Positions 1 through 6,293 of a stretch of 53,124 bases of DNA are shown here, piece by piece; within the stretch, counting starts at the first letter, position 1; each line of letters starts with the position of its first letter. Source of the stretch: an uncultured Ligilactobacillus sp. (lineage in GTDB: Bacteria; Bacillota; Bacilli; Lactobacillales; Lactobacillaceae); contig CALVCU010000018.1 of NCBI GenBank assembly GCA_944326135.1, positions 1 through 53,124 of the forward strand, written 5' to 3'. The notes under the pieces were generated by a model. That model searched no databases and had not been told where the DNA came from. It was given only the letters and a program-made list of their open reading frames with translations. The position numbers and the translations under genes are program-made.

Positions 1-2
1 AC

Positions 3-1064
3 CTTTCCAAATTTGCTAGTTCAAGCATGGTTATGAGTCCAACTAATATTAAAGGTGGGAATGTTAGTGCATTCGGCAACATGGATTATAACGAAATTCA
101 AAATCAAGGCGAAGCATTAAATTTAAATACTATCACAGTATCACTTTTAGTTCGTTGCGATAGTGTTACCAGTTCGACCTTAACTGTTACTGATGATGAT
201 TGGGCAAAGGTAAAAGCAGACGTCGCAGCATTAAAACAGCGTGGCTTTAAAATTTTAATTCAGCCATATTCATATATTGCAGATGGAGCTATTGCTGAAG
301 TAGATTGGAATCCAAGTGATACAACAACATGGTTTACTAATTATTCAACTATCCTACAACAAATTGCCGAATACGCACAATCTGAAAATCTTTATGGAAT
401 GTATGTAGCTACTAACCTTGTACATCTTGAACAGTACGAAGATAAGTGGGTATCAATTATTCAAAATGTTAAGAAAACATATTCAGGTAAAGTATTTTTT
501 AGAACAAACTGGTGGAAAACAGCAAGTTGGGCTCCTGAAACTGTTACAGCATATCAAGCAACATTAAACCGTAAGTTTTGGCAATATGTTGACGTTATCG
601 CAATCGCTGCTTATTTTGAAGTAACTGATGAACAAAATCCAAGTTCAGAAACATTACAAAAAGAACTGCATGCAACTGAAATTTATGACCGTAAACAAGA
701 TATTGTAACTGAAATTAAGAATTTCTATGACAAATGGAATAAACCTATTTTCTTTGGTGAATTAGGCTTACCCCCATATTCAAACGCTCCAAGTAAACCT
801 TATGATAATCAAATGGATAAAACTTCTAAATATAGCGAAGTAGTCCAATCTAATTGGTTTGATGCTTGGTATACAGTTTTTAGTCAATTTGATTGGTGGT
901 TAGGATATTCGATTTTTGAAATTGGTTCAAATAGTTCATATAATCCATATGGAAAAATGGCAGCTTCTACAATTCGTATGCAGGTTTTCGGCGGAGAAAG
1001 CAAACCAACAAGTACGATTAGTAAAGATGTTCCTAATGTACCAACTAAAGGAGATATTGGTTAG
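3..1064 (+). CDS. Phage tail/baseplate protein with GH113-like glycosidase TIM barrel, 5' partial
   Basis: The frame is open to the window edge with no start codon preceded by a ribosome site, so this is the 3' part of a longer gene. The visible part resembles GH113 mannanase-type TIM barrels: an N-terminal strand around ALNLNTITVSLLVR, a middle strand ending in IAIAAYFE, and FFGELGLPPYSNAP, where the Glu after FFG matches the catalytic nucleophile position. In lactobacillus phages such domains sit in long tail or baseplate proteins that contact wall glycans; here it directly precedes the lysis genes, which fits. The frame stops at 1062-1064 after VPTKGDIG, but the neighbouring frame continues with a typical tail-protein ending (see 1049-1147), so the C-terminus may be frameshifted. 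A metabolic mannanase is unlikely in this context. The family call is moderately sure, the phage role more so. Confidence 0.72.
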   Translation, partial: LSKFASSSMVMSPTNIKGGNVSAFGNMDYNEIQNQGEALNLNTITVSLLVRCDSVTSSTLTVTDDDWAKVKADVAALKQRGFKILIQPYSYIADGAIAEVDWNPSDTTTWFTNYSTILQQIAEYAQSENLYGMYVATNLVHLEQYEDKWVSIIQNVKKTYSGKVFFRTNWWKTASWAPETVTAYQATLNRKFWQYVDVIAIAAYFEVTDEQNPSSETLQKELHATEIYDRKQDIVTEIKNFYDKWNKPIFFGELGLPPYSNAPSKPYDNQMDKTSKYSEVVQSNWFDAWYTVFSQFDWWLGYSIFEIGSNSSYNPYGKMAASTIRMQVFGGESKPTSTISKDVPNVPTKGDIG

Positions 1065-1147
1065 TTAGTGATGATAGCAACAATATTACAGCAATTAAAA
1101 GTTGGAATGGTACAGAGTGGGTTCAATTCAATTTAAAATTGGAATAA
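1049..1147 (+). pseudogene. Out-of-frame C-terminal tail of the tail protein
   Basis: In the -1 frame relative to the preceding gene, this stretch reads WLVSDDSNNITAIKSW followed by NGTEWVQFNLKLE and a stop. A 'GDxW...K.WNGTEWV' ending is a common C-terminus of phage tail proteins, and it follows the in-frame GDIG exactly where expected. A one-base loss in the TT before GG (GDIW) or a 4-base loss in a GGTT repeat would explain the present frame. It could also be a sequencing error. It has no start codon or ribosome site of its own. Confidence 0.55.
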
Positions 1148-1150
1148 AAT
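1122..1150 (+). promoter_or_regulatory. Possible promoter of the Fst-like toxin RNA
   Basis: TTCAAT (1122-1127), a 17-base gap and TAAAAT (1145-1150) lie 33 bases upstream of the toxin start codon, overlapping the end of the shifted tail-protein frame. The -10 box is good and the -35 box poor. The toxin could also be read through from the phage late transcript. Confidence 0.4.
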
Positions 1151-1182
1151 AAAAATATCCTTCTTGTGAAAGGAGGGTAGTC

Positions 1183-1272
1183 ATGAAATTCTTATTTACA
1201 CTTGTTGTAGCACCAATCATTGTTAATTGTGTCACTGAACTGTTCAAAGAATGGCTTAAACATAGGAGATGA
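1183..1272 (+). CDS. Fst-like type I toxin peptide (29 aa)
   Basis: A 29-codon frame starts at ATG 1183 behind a strong AAAGGAGGG ribosome site at 1170-1177. The peptide begins MKFLFTLVVAPIIVNCVTEL and ends in a charged WLKHRR tail. That is the Fst/Lpt layout: one hydrophobic helix carrying the A-P dipeptide, then a Trp-containing basic cytoplasmic tail. Fst-family peptides insert in the membrane and disturb nucleoid and cell division when unrepressed. Annotation pipelines often call them 'putative holin-like toxin' when they lie in prophages. Downstream are a bidirectional terminator and a convergent antisense RNA gene carrying a copy of the toxin start region, the architecture of the plasmid par locus. 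It lies between the tail gene and the holin genes. Confidence 0.85.
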   Translation: MKFLFTLVVAPIIVNCVTELFKEWLKHRR

Positions 1273-1292
1273 TGACTGAGTAACAGCAAAAT

Positions 1293-1345
1293 AAAAAGGC
1301 TTCTTTGATTAGATGCTGGAACCATCTAACCATCGAAGTCTTTTT
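1293..1345. terminator. Shared bidirectional terminator of toxin and antitoxin RNAs
   Basis: Arms of 23 bases (1293-1315 and 1323-1345) pair with three mismatches around the loop CTGGAAC. The plus-strand arm ends in TTTTT and the minus-strand arm likewise, so it can stop both the rightward toxin RNA and the leftward antisense RNA, as in par. Confidence 0.85.
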
Positions 1346-1364
1346 GTCATGAATTCTTATTTAC
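1293..1364 (-). ncRNA. Antisense antitoxin RNA (RNA II-like) of the Fst system
   Basis: A leftward transcript is predicted from about 1364 (TATAAT box at 1376-1371) to the terminator at 1293, about 70 nt. Its 5' end is complementary to a near-copy of the toxin start region (TCATGAA-TTCTTATTTACA, 1347-1365), so it should pair with the toxin ribosome-site/start region at 1181-1200 as well as through the shared terminator. This matches the size and logic of RNA II in Fst/par loci. The exact ends are inferred. Confidence 0.72.
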
Positions 1365-1365
1365 A
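1347..1365 (+). repeat. Direct repeat (DRb) matching the toxin start region (DRa, 1181-1200)
   Basis: TCATGAAATTCTTATTTACA at 1181-1200 recurs at 1347-1365 with a single A missing. In par-type systems two direct repeats, one over the toxin translation start and one in the antisense RNA gene, give the two RNAs their second region of complementarity. The spacing across the terminator is as expected. Confidence 0.8.
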
Positions 1366-1370
1366 AGTAA

Positions 1371-1398
1371 ATTATAACATAAAAAATAAGACCTGCAA
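1371..1398 (-). promoter_or_regulatory. Promoter of the antitoxin RNA
   Basis: On the minus strand, TTGCAG (1398-1393), a 16-base gap and a perfect TATAAT (1376-1371) direct transcription leftward into the repeat and terminator. The -35 box is weak (TTG only). It overlaps the next hairpin. Confidence 0.62.
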
Positions 1399-1418
1399 TT
1401 TCTTGTAGGTCTTATTTT
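1383..1418. terminator. Perfect 12-bp hairpin downstream of the type I locus
   Basis: AAAATAAGACCT (1383-1394) pairs perfectly with AGGTCTTATTTT (1407-1418) around a 12-base loop. It can act as a terminator in either direction, and it contains the -35 region of the antitoxin promoter. It probably insulates the type I locus from the holin genes. Confidence 0.65.
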
Positions 1419-1489
1419 GTGGATAAATCTATGCTTTTAAATTATATCATATATTTATGCGTTTGAATATATTTTGGGAGGTGAGCAAA

Positions 1490-1804
1490 ATGCCACATCA
1501 AATACTTGGCTTTGGCTGGGATGAGTTAGCAAGTATTATTGGAGTTTTTTCAGTTGTTTTTGGTGGCTTTATTGGTTGGTTAGTTCATACAGTAAATGAT
1601 AATTTTGCTAAAAATTCTAAACCACTAAATGAAAATATTGAGAAGCTTAGTGATGTCATAAATATGCTTAAATATCAATTACAAGATCATCAAAAAAATA
1701 TTGATAATGTATCAAAACAAGTAGATAAAATAAATGATAAAGTAACTGATCATGAAGCACGTTTAAAAATTTTAGAGCAGGAGGAAAATGCTAAAAATGA
1801 ATAG
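1490..1804 (+). CDS. Small prophage membrane protein with coiled coil, lysis cassette
   Basis: The start was set at ATG 1490 because GGGAGGTG (1476-1483) sits six bases upstream; an open frame extends further up without a ribosome site. The 104-residue product has one hydrophobic segment near the N-terminus (about residues 12-32, IIGVFSVVFGGFIGWLV). A long heptad-like helix follows (ENIEKLSDVINMLKYQLQDH and on, to about residue 98). Proteins of this shape commonly precede the holin in lactobacillus phages and may be accessory holin or spanin-like factors, but the function is not established. It overlaps the holin gene by 17 bases, so the two are co-translated. Confidence 0.7.
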   Translation: MPHQILGFGWDELASIIGVFSVVFGGFIGWLVHTVNDNFAKNSKPLNENIEKLSDVINMLKYQLQDHQKNIDNVSKQVDKINDKVTDHEARLKILEQEENAKNE

Positions 1805-2231
1805 TACAGATTTAATAACTCAAATTATTGTTGCTGTGGCAAGTGTTGTAACGCCTGCCATTTGTGTATATGTAGCAAATTTAATTAAGAAATATATTCC
1901 AAAAAAATCATTACTACAAGCACTTGAACAATTTGCAAAAGATGCGGTTGTTTTAGCTGAACAAACTGGTGTTAAAGATGATTATTTAGATAAGAAGAAA
2001 TTTGCAATTTGTAAATTACAAGAAATGTTAGAAAGTGCTGGATTTAGTAAACAAGATGAAAATTTGCTATCTGGTTGTATTGAACATGCTTATTGTGAAT
2101 TGAAAGATGAAATCGAATCAGTTTACAAAGATGATCATAATGATAAGGTTTATTCATTATCTGAAACAACTGACACAAATGGAAATATTAAAAGCGAATT
2201 AAATGGAGGTAAGGCTAATGAAGAAAAATAA
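1788..2231 (+). CDS. Phage holin, LLH family
   Basis: The 147-residue protein has one N-terminal membrane helix (about residues 8-33, [20 protein letters not shown]). An amphipathic, charged region follows with the LLH-holin signature [17 protein letters not shown]. Holins form membrane lesions that time lysis; LLH holins are usually 120-150 residues, as here. AGGAGG at 1779-1784 serves either ATG 1788 (3-base spacing) or ATG 1797 (12-base spacing); neither is ideal, so the start may be three codons shorter. The gene overlaps both the upstream coiled-coil gene and the downstream endolysin gene. Confidence 0.8.
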   Translation: MLKMNSTDLITQIIVAVASVVTPAICVYVANLIKKYIPKKSLLQALEQFAKDAVVLAEQTGVKDDYLDKKKFAICKLQEMLESAGFSKQDENLLSGCIEHAYCELKDEIESVYKDDHNDKVYSLSETTDTNGNIKSELNGGKANEEK

Positions 2232-3396
2232 ATTAATCATGGGTACAGCAATGTTAGCTGGATTAATATTTGGTAGTGGTGTAGTTAATGCTGCACGAAC
2301 AGATGGTGTCGATGTATCCAATCATAATGGAAATATGACTGTTGCTGAATATGTTTCAATGAGAAATAATTATGGTGTAAAAGAAGTAACTGCTAAAATT
2401 AGTGAAGGAACTTATTATCATGATCCATATGCTGCAAACAATATCAAAAATGTTCAAGCAGCTGGATTATATATCAATGGTTATTACTTCTGTCGTTATC
2501 AAAATGTAGAACAAGCTAAAGCAGAAGCAGAATATGCAGTACAAATGGCAAAACAAGATGGTTTACCAGTTAATGCTGTTTTATGTGCTGATATTGAAGC
2601 TAGCCAACAACGTAACTTAGGAACATACACAAACTCACTAGCGATTGAAGCAATGAAACAAATCGTTGAAAGTGCAGGTTATAGATTTGATGTTTATTCA
2701 ATGTCTTCATGGGGTGATAGCGTAATTCCATGGAAATATATGGGATGGATTGCATCATATCCAAATAATGTTTCAAAAGATTTGTATACCAAAGGTCACG
2801 CTTGGCAATGGACTGATAAACAACAATTCAAAGATAGTTATGGCGGATTTGATGCAAGTCAATTGTATGATAATTACTATACTGGTGGTCAAGACAAGAA
2901 CGCTGTTATTAGCAACCAAGATACACACGATGTGTCACACGTTAACGGAAACAACAATAACAAGCCTAACCAAGATAAGAACATGACGGCAGAAAGTGGG
3001 CAATCTCAAAACGAAGATTACGCACAGCAAGGAGTATTCACAGCGAACACAACGCTTAACATTCGTACCGCTCCAAGCACAAGCGCTGCCGTTGTGGGTT
3101 CATACGCACCGGGCGAAAGCTTGGTTTACGATCACGTTTATATCCGTGACAGGTACGCATGGGCTAGATACATGAGTTACAGTGGTAGCTATCACTATGT
3201 AGCTATGGGTCGCATGGGTGGCGAAGAATATGGCACACGTCAAGTTTATTCGGCTACTAAGACTTATACCGTTCAAAGCGGAGATACATTAAGCGGTATT
3301 GCTAAAAAGTTAGGTTTTTCAATATCTTACTTAGCAAGTAAAAATGGCATTAATAATCCTAACTTGATTTATGTTGGGGAAGTGTTAGAATATTAG
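2218..3396 (+). CDS. Secreted endolysin: GH25 muramidase with SH3b and LysM wall-binding domains
   Basis: The start was set at ATG 2218, seven bases after GGAGGT (2205-2210). This gives 392 residues and places a Sec signal peptide at the very N-terminus (MKKNKL, hydrophobic core, cleavage after VNA at about 25). The GH25 domain follows (about 29-225), with [17 protein letters not shown] and the catalytic CADIEAS (Asp125, Glu127). A polar linker leads to a bacterial SH3 domain (about 270-340, [14 protein letters not shown]) and a C-terminal LysM (about 347-391, [13 protein letters not shown]). It cleaves muramic-acid bonds in peptidoglycan. Because it is exported by Sec, the holin would trigger rather than transport it, as in Oenococcus phage fOg44. 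Base composition jumps in the linker/SH3b part (3061-3120 is 60% G+C, 2461-2520 is 30%), which suggests a swapped module. Confidence 0.93.
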   Translation: MKKNKLIMGTAMLAGLIFGSGVVNAARTDGVDVSNHNGNMTVAEYVSMRNNYGVKEVTAKISEGTYYHDPYAANNIKNVQAAGLYINGYYFCRYQNVEQAKAEAEYAVQMAKQDGLPVNAVLCADIEASQQRNLGTYTNSLAIEAMKQIVESAGYRFDVYSMSSWGDSVIPWKYMGWIASYPNNVSKDLYTKGHAWQWTDKQQFKDSYGGFDASQLYDNYYTGGQDKNAVISNQDTHDVSHVNGNNNNKPNQDKNMTAESGQSQNEDYAQQGVFTANTTLNIRTAPSTSAAVVGSYAPGESLVYDHVYIRDRYAWARYMSYSGSYHYVAMGRMGGEEYGTRQVYSATKTYTVQSGDTLSGIAKKLGFSISYLASKNGINNPNLIYVGEVLEY

Positions 3397-3431
3397 TAAT
3401 CCGGATTGTATTAATTATTCCAATGAGGTAT

Positions 3432-3460
3432 AGAGATGTTATAAGACATCTCTATTTTTA
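3432..3460 (+). terminator. Terminator after the endolysin gene
   Basis: AGAGATGT (3432-3439) pairs with ACATCTCT (3446-3453) and is followed by ATTTTTA. It closes the phage lysis transcript. Confidence 0.85.
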
Positions 3461-3491
3461 TATGTTAAAATAAAAATTCAAATTAATGTTC

Positions 3492-3531
3492 AAAAAGGGA
3501 ACGTGCCTTAATTGGTACGTTCCCTTTTTTT
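3492..3531. terminator. Second terminator before the Panacea cassette
   Basis: AAAAGGGAACGTGCC pairs with GGTACGTTCCCTTTT around TTAATT, with one G-T pair and runs of A and T on both sides. It can work in both directions and separates the prophage late genes from the accessory cassette. Confidence 0.85.
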
Positions 3532-3574
3532 GATATATACAATATACTGAGAGCAAATTTCTATATATTGGGGG

Positions 3575-3602
3575 TTGACATGCTATGATAAAATTATATT
3601 AG
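3575..3602 (+). promoter_or_regulatory. Promoter of the Panacea/membrane-protein unit
   Basis: A perfect TTGACA at 3575-3580 is followed after 16 bases by TATTAG (3597-3602), or after 14 by TATATT. Alternatively TGCTATGAT at 3582-3590 could act as an extended -10. Either way the cassette has its own promoter independent of phage late transcription, as expected for a gene pair expressed from a resident prophage. Confidence 0.55.
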
Positions 3603-3625
3603 AAATGAGGATGGGGGTAGTTATT

Positions 3626-4138
3626 ATGGCAACAGCAATGAATGTAGCTGATGAGATTATTACATTAGCTAAAAAAGAAAGTAAACCTGTTACTAATTTA
3701 ATGCTTCAAAAAGTCATGTATTTTTTAAATACACTATCCTTACTAAAAAGAAATAAACCTTTAGTTAGTGATCAAAATTTTGAAAAATGGGATTATGGAC
3801 CAGTTATCCATTCTGTTTATAGCGAGTACTCATTTAATGGTGCAAATTTAATTTTGGAGCCTGTTACTCATCAAATTGTTACTGTTGATAATCAGGGATT
3901 TTTTGAAATTAAAAATAATGATTTTAATGAAGAGCATTTTAAAAATAATGATCCAAGTGATTTTCATTTTATAAAGGAGAATTTGGATTTATTTTTAAAT
4001 TTTCCATCATCGTTTTTAGTAAAAAAGTCGCATGAAGAACCTCAATGGAGTGATAAAACAGTTTTAGATTATAATAATGAATTAACAAAAAAATATTATT
4101 CAAATTATCAGAATCAATTTTGGAGTCAGTATAAATGA
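3626..4138 (+). CDS. Panacea-domain (SocA-like, DUF4065) protein, likely antitoxin
   Basis: The start was set at ATG 3626 (170 residues, GGGGG ribosome site seven bases upstream) because the longer frame begins inside the promoter. The N-terminal half shows the Panacea/DUF4065 pattern: NVADEIITLA, then LMLQKVMYFLNTLSLLK and FEKWDYGPVIHSVYSEY (the LQK...Y and W..GPV..VY elements). Panacea proteins are antitoxin domains found next to many unrelated toxins, and they neutralise them directly. The stop overlaps the next start by four bases (ATGA), so the two proteins are translationally coupled. The pair lies just past the prophage lysis genes, where phage-encoded accessory genes are usual. No DNA-binding domain is visible. 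The family call is good; the antitoxin role is inferred from family and context. Confidence 0.82.
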   Translation: MATAMNVADEIITLAKKESKPVTNLMLQKVMYFLNTLSLLKRNKPLVSDQNFEKWDYGPVIHSVYSEYSFNGANLILEPVTHQIVTVDNQGFFEIKNNDFNEEHFKNNDPSDFHFIKENLDLFLNFPSSFLVKKSHEEPQWSDKTVLDYNNELTKKYYSNYQNQFWSQYK

Positions 4139-4833
4139 GTCCAAAAGATAAGTTAAATAATCGATTTGTAGAATTAATTTTAAGTGAATCACCGTTAGAT
4201 GAAAATGAAGTGAAACAATTTCAAAACGTATTAGAGGCTGCTAAAAAATTATATGAAAACCATAAGTGGCATGTACCATATGAGATTATAACTAAAGAGA
4301 TATATAGTAAATCAGAGATTGAATTAGAAAAATTAGATAGATCAGTAGAAGAAAAATTTAGTAAATTTAAACCCAATAATTTTTTAAATCAAATAAAAAA
4401 TGATACATTAAGAAACATTCATTTAGCGATAGTTCAAAAAAATTATATTGATGAAAATATAATTATTGCAAATAAAGAATTAGAAGAGATTCAAGAAACT
4501 AAGAGAAATATTTATACTGATTTCATTGCAATTTTAGGTATATTTACCGCTATAACATTTGCAATTTTTGGTGGTCTTCAATTAATTGGTAATTGTTTAA
4601 ATAATTTAAAGGGATGGATTACTTTATCTAAAGTTGGTAGTATTTTAATAATAGCTTCTGTTATTTTGCTGTCGACATATTTAATTTTAATGGCTTTAAT
4701 AGTAGGACTATCTAAATTGCTTAGCGGTGATAAGAACAATAGATATAAATTCACAGGCAAGATAACTGCATGGATTATAGGAGCAATTATTGGATTATTT
4801 ATAATTGGTTGCTTGTTTATAAAAAAGTCCTAA
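4135..4833 (+). CDS. Three-helix membrane protein coupled to Panacea gene, putative toxin
   Basis: The 232-residue protein begins with a soluble, mostly helical region (1-125) that ends in a charged heptad-like stretch (NKELEEIQETKRN). Three strong membrane helices follow: about 128-152 (FIAILGIFTAITFAIFGG), 166-194 and 209-229. No catalytic motif was recognised. It is translationally coupled to the Panacea gene through ATGA, and no ribosome site lies ahead of it except within that gene. In the known Panacea pairs the second gene is the toxin, and some such toxins act on membranes, so a membrane-depolarising toxin or abortive-infection effector is the leading idea. An alternative is a superinfection-exclusion membrane protein. 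A terminator follows at 4857. Confidence 0.68.
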   Translation: MSPKDKLNNRFVELILSESPLDENEVKQFQNVLEAAKKLYENHKWHVPYEIITKEIYSKSEIELEKLDRSVEEKFSKFKPNNFLNQIKNDTLRNIHLAIVQKNYIDENIIIANKELEEIQETKRNIYTDFIAILGIFTAITFAIFGGLQLIGNCLNNLKGWITLSKVGSILIIASVILLSTYLILMALIVGLSKLLSGDKNNRYKFTGKITAWIIGAIIGLFIIGCLFIKKS

Positions 4834-4856
4834 TTTAATTGATAAGAGTTTGTTAT

Positions 4857-4887
4857 AAAAAGACATACTATATAGTATGTCTTTTTT
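4857..4887. terminator. Bidirectional terminator between convergent genes
   Basis: AAAAGACATACTA and its exact complement TAGTATGTCTTTT form a near loop-less palindrome with A and T runs on either side. It serves both the membrane-protein gene from the left and the DUF805 gene from the right. Confidence 0.88.
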
Positions 4888-4888
4888 A

Positions 4889-5296
4889 TTATTCTTTACG
4901 TAAAATTTTATTAATAAGACTAGAATTATTTAAAATAAAAGCATTAGTAGGTAATAGTGCAATAATAAAAATTACGACGTTAAATGCAGCATTAGCAATG
5001 ATAGTTATTAAAATAATAAAAATAATGCCAAGATTAGTAAATCCAATATCACGCATACGTCGTATAATTAAACTGATATAAGGCAAAATTAATAAAACTA
5101 TTAAGCAAATAGCAATTATAGATAAATATTTATCTTCGTATGTATCAAACCCCAAGCTAACTACTCCAATAATAGTTGCAATAATTGGAATAAGTAGAAT
5201 TTGTAATATTCCAATCCAAAATTCTTTTCTTGTAGACCTTCCTTTATAATCGAAAATTCTAGTCCAAAAATTTAAAATAGACTCCCAAAATGACAT
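4889..5296 (-). CDS. DUF805 family integral membrane protein
   Basis: The 135-residue product opens with the DUF805 hallmark FWTRIFDYKGRSTRKEFW, followed by several hydrophobic helices. The second family motif, an RRMRDIG element, is at about residues 78-84 after YISLIIRR. The function of the family is unknown; members are often found in prophages and variable chromosomal regions. It is convergent with the Panacea pair and is not part of that transcript. The start ATG at 5296 has only a weak ribosome site (GGGAG on the minus strand). Confidence 0.82.
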   Translation of the reverse strand: MSFWESILNFWTRIFDYKGRSTRKEFWIGILQILLIPIIATIIGVVSLGFDTYEDKYLSIIAICLIVLLILPYISLIIRRMRDIGFTNLGIIFIILITIIANAAFNVVIFIIALLPTNAFILNNSSLINKILRKE

Positions 5297-5334
5297 AGTA
5301 TAAACTCCCTGACAATTATTATAATTGCAAAAAT

Positions 5335-5364
5335 AAAAAAGTTCCTACTATATATAATAGGAAC
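5335..5364 (-). terminator. Leftward terminator with no recognised gene in front of it
   Basis: On the minus strand GTTCCTA...TAGGAAC is followed by TTTTTTATTTTT, a good leftward terminator. It ends a minus-strand transcript arriving from 5365 or beyond, where no minus-strand gene is seen. Bases 5297-5617 otherwise show nothing that can be called coding. Confidence 0.65.
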
Positions 5365-5617
5365 TAATATTGTATAATTGTTGGGATAAGGATAAATCAA
5401 TTAAAAAGAAGCATTATAAAAGATATAGGATGACGTATATGGTACAGTTGCAATATCAACTCATTTCTCAAAGGAATTTCAGATAAGGTAATTATAATAA
5501 TTTAATAAGTTATCATATATAATATTTGTTAATTGATGTGTTAGGTCTTGAGAACTTGTAAGTCACTCAAACTTAATAAAAACTAGATATTGAGTATATA
5601 ATAAAATGTTATAACGC

Positions 5618-5650
5618 TACTTGATTTATGTTGGAAATGTGTTAAAATAT
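5618..5650 (+). pseudogene. Remnant of an endolysin 3' end (last LysM residues)
   Basis: The frame reads YLIYVGNVLKY, matching the end of the intact endolysin LysM ([11 protein letters not shown]). At DNA level, 5619-5634 is identical to 3362-3377, and 5639-5650 differs by one base from 3382-3393. The rest of the gene is missing or unrecognisable, and the reading frame runs on without the original stop. A terminator follows about 65 bases later, as after the intact gene. Confidence 0.7.
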
Positions 5651-5714
5651 CAGTGTTCCAGTTACATGAATTGCTTTTAACGTCTCTTTTATCTTGAAAT
5701 AAAAGTACGGATTC

Positions 5715-5754
5715 AAAAAGTAGGATGTACCAACTAAGGTACATCCTACTTTTT
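5715..5754. terminator. Bidirectional terminator after the endolysin remnant
   Basis: AAAAAGTAGGATGTACC pairs with GGTACATCCTACTTTTT around a short loop (AACTAA). Its position relative to the LysM remnant resembles that of the terminators after the intact endolysin gene. Confidence 0.88.
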
Positions 5755-5859
5755 AGCATATTAATTTGATTTTTACAAAATAATATCGTATTGATTCATA
5801 TAGAGGAGGATATTATCCCATATAAACTAATACATGCATGTGATTGAAATCAAATTAAT

Positions 5860-5890
5860 AATCTCATTAAAACTATAATGAGATTTTTTA
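5860..5890 (+). terminator. Rightward terminator
   Basis: AATCTCATT pairs with AATGAGATT around AAAACTAT and is followed by TTTTTA. No plus-strand gene is recognised directly upstream (5755-5859). Confidence 0.7.
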
Positions 5891-5898
5891 GATTTAAA

Positions 5899-5960
5899 GA
5901 AGCACTTATTACATTAGGTAATAAGTGCTGGGTTAAAATGCAATACTCCTTATTAGGAGA
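5899..5960 (-). ncRNA. Mini-transcript A: short minus-strand RNA with 5' and 3' hairpins
   Basis: Downstream of a strong leftward promoter the RNA would begin with CTCCTAATAAGGAG, a hairpin that pairs a Shine-Dalgarno-like AAGGAG with CTCCT. It continues with TATTGCATTTTAA and ends in the hairpin AGCACTTATTAC/GTAATAAGTGCT. It resembles mini-transcript B at 7094-7164 in order, spacing and sequence. Where B has ATG after the ribosome site, A has ATT, so A has no evident peptide. It is either a small RNA or a decayed copy of a peptide gene. Confidence 0.5.
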
Positions 5961-5966
5961 CACTTA

Positions 5967-5996
5967 ATTATATCTACATTAATGCTAAAGAGTCAA
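5967..5996 (-). promoter_or_regulatory. Promoter of mini-transcript A
   Basis: On the minus strand, TTGACT (5996-5991), an 18-base gap and a perfect TATAAT (5972-5967). It is one of the best promoter matches in the window, and no protein gene lies downstream of it. Confidence 0.75.
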
Positions 5997-6025
5997 GTTT
6001 AAATATAGTTTATTTAGTAAATAAT

Positions 6026-6208
6026 GTGTTTCTTATTATTGACTTAAATAAAAGTAAAAAGGTTATAGATAAGAATGAAAATATAGATGTATATTTCGAA
6101 TGTAATGATTTAAATTATATTTATTGGATATTGAAAGAGATTAAGGAAAATAACGAATCAGTGATAATTTATGTGAGTAAATTAGAAGTTAAAATTAACT
6201 TAGAGTAA
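6026..6208 (+). CDS. Small protein of unknown function, copy 1
   Basis: This is a 60-codon frame starting MFLIIDLNKSKK, with a later D/N-rich segment and a WILKEIKENNES helix. No clear ribosome site precedes ATG 6026. It shares its plan with the protein at 7392-7706: an M(F/Y)xII start, an Asn/Lys-rich turn, then a W..LKEI helix. Both lie to the right of a minus-strand mini-transcript. It may be a real small gene or a truncated copy. No family was recognised. Confidence 0.35.
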   Translation: MFLIIDLNKSKKVIDKNENIDVYFECNDLNYIYWILKEIKENNESVIIYVSKLEVKINLE

Positions 6209-6293
6209 AAAAATATTAATTATACATGATGTTAGCTAACAAATTTAAAATAAAATTATTTTATTACTTAAAAAGAAGATAATTTAAATTTTA

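Noticed and set aside
1-1064. A secreted or metabolic mannanase gene
   Set aside because: The frame is open upstream without a signal peptide and sits immediately before phage lysis genes, so a tail protein is more likely.
2750-2986. 78-codon frame inside the endolysin gene
   Set aside because: Overlaps the GH25 coding sequence in another frame with no ribosome site or family features.
3575-3625. TTG 3575 as the Panacea gene start
   Set aside because: The TTG is the start of the TTGACA promoter box; ATG 3626 has a ribosome site and the normal family N-terminus.
4839-5081. Plus-strand frame of 80 codons opposite the DUF805 gene
   Set aside because: It is the antisense shadow of a recognised family on the minus strand and runs through a terminator.
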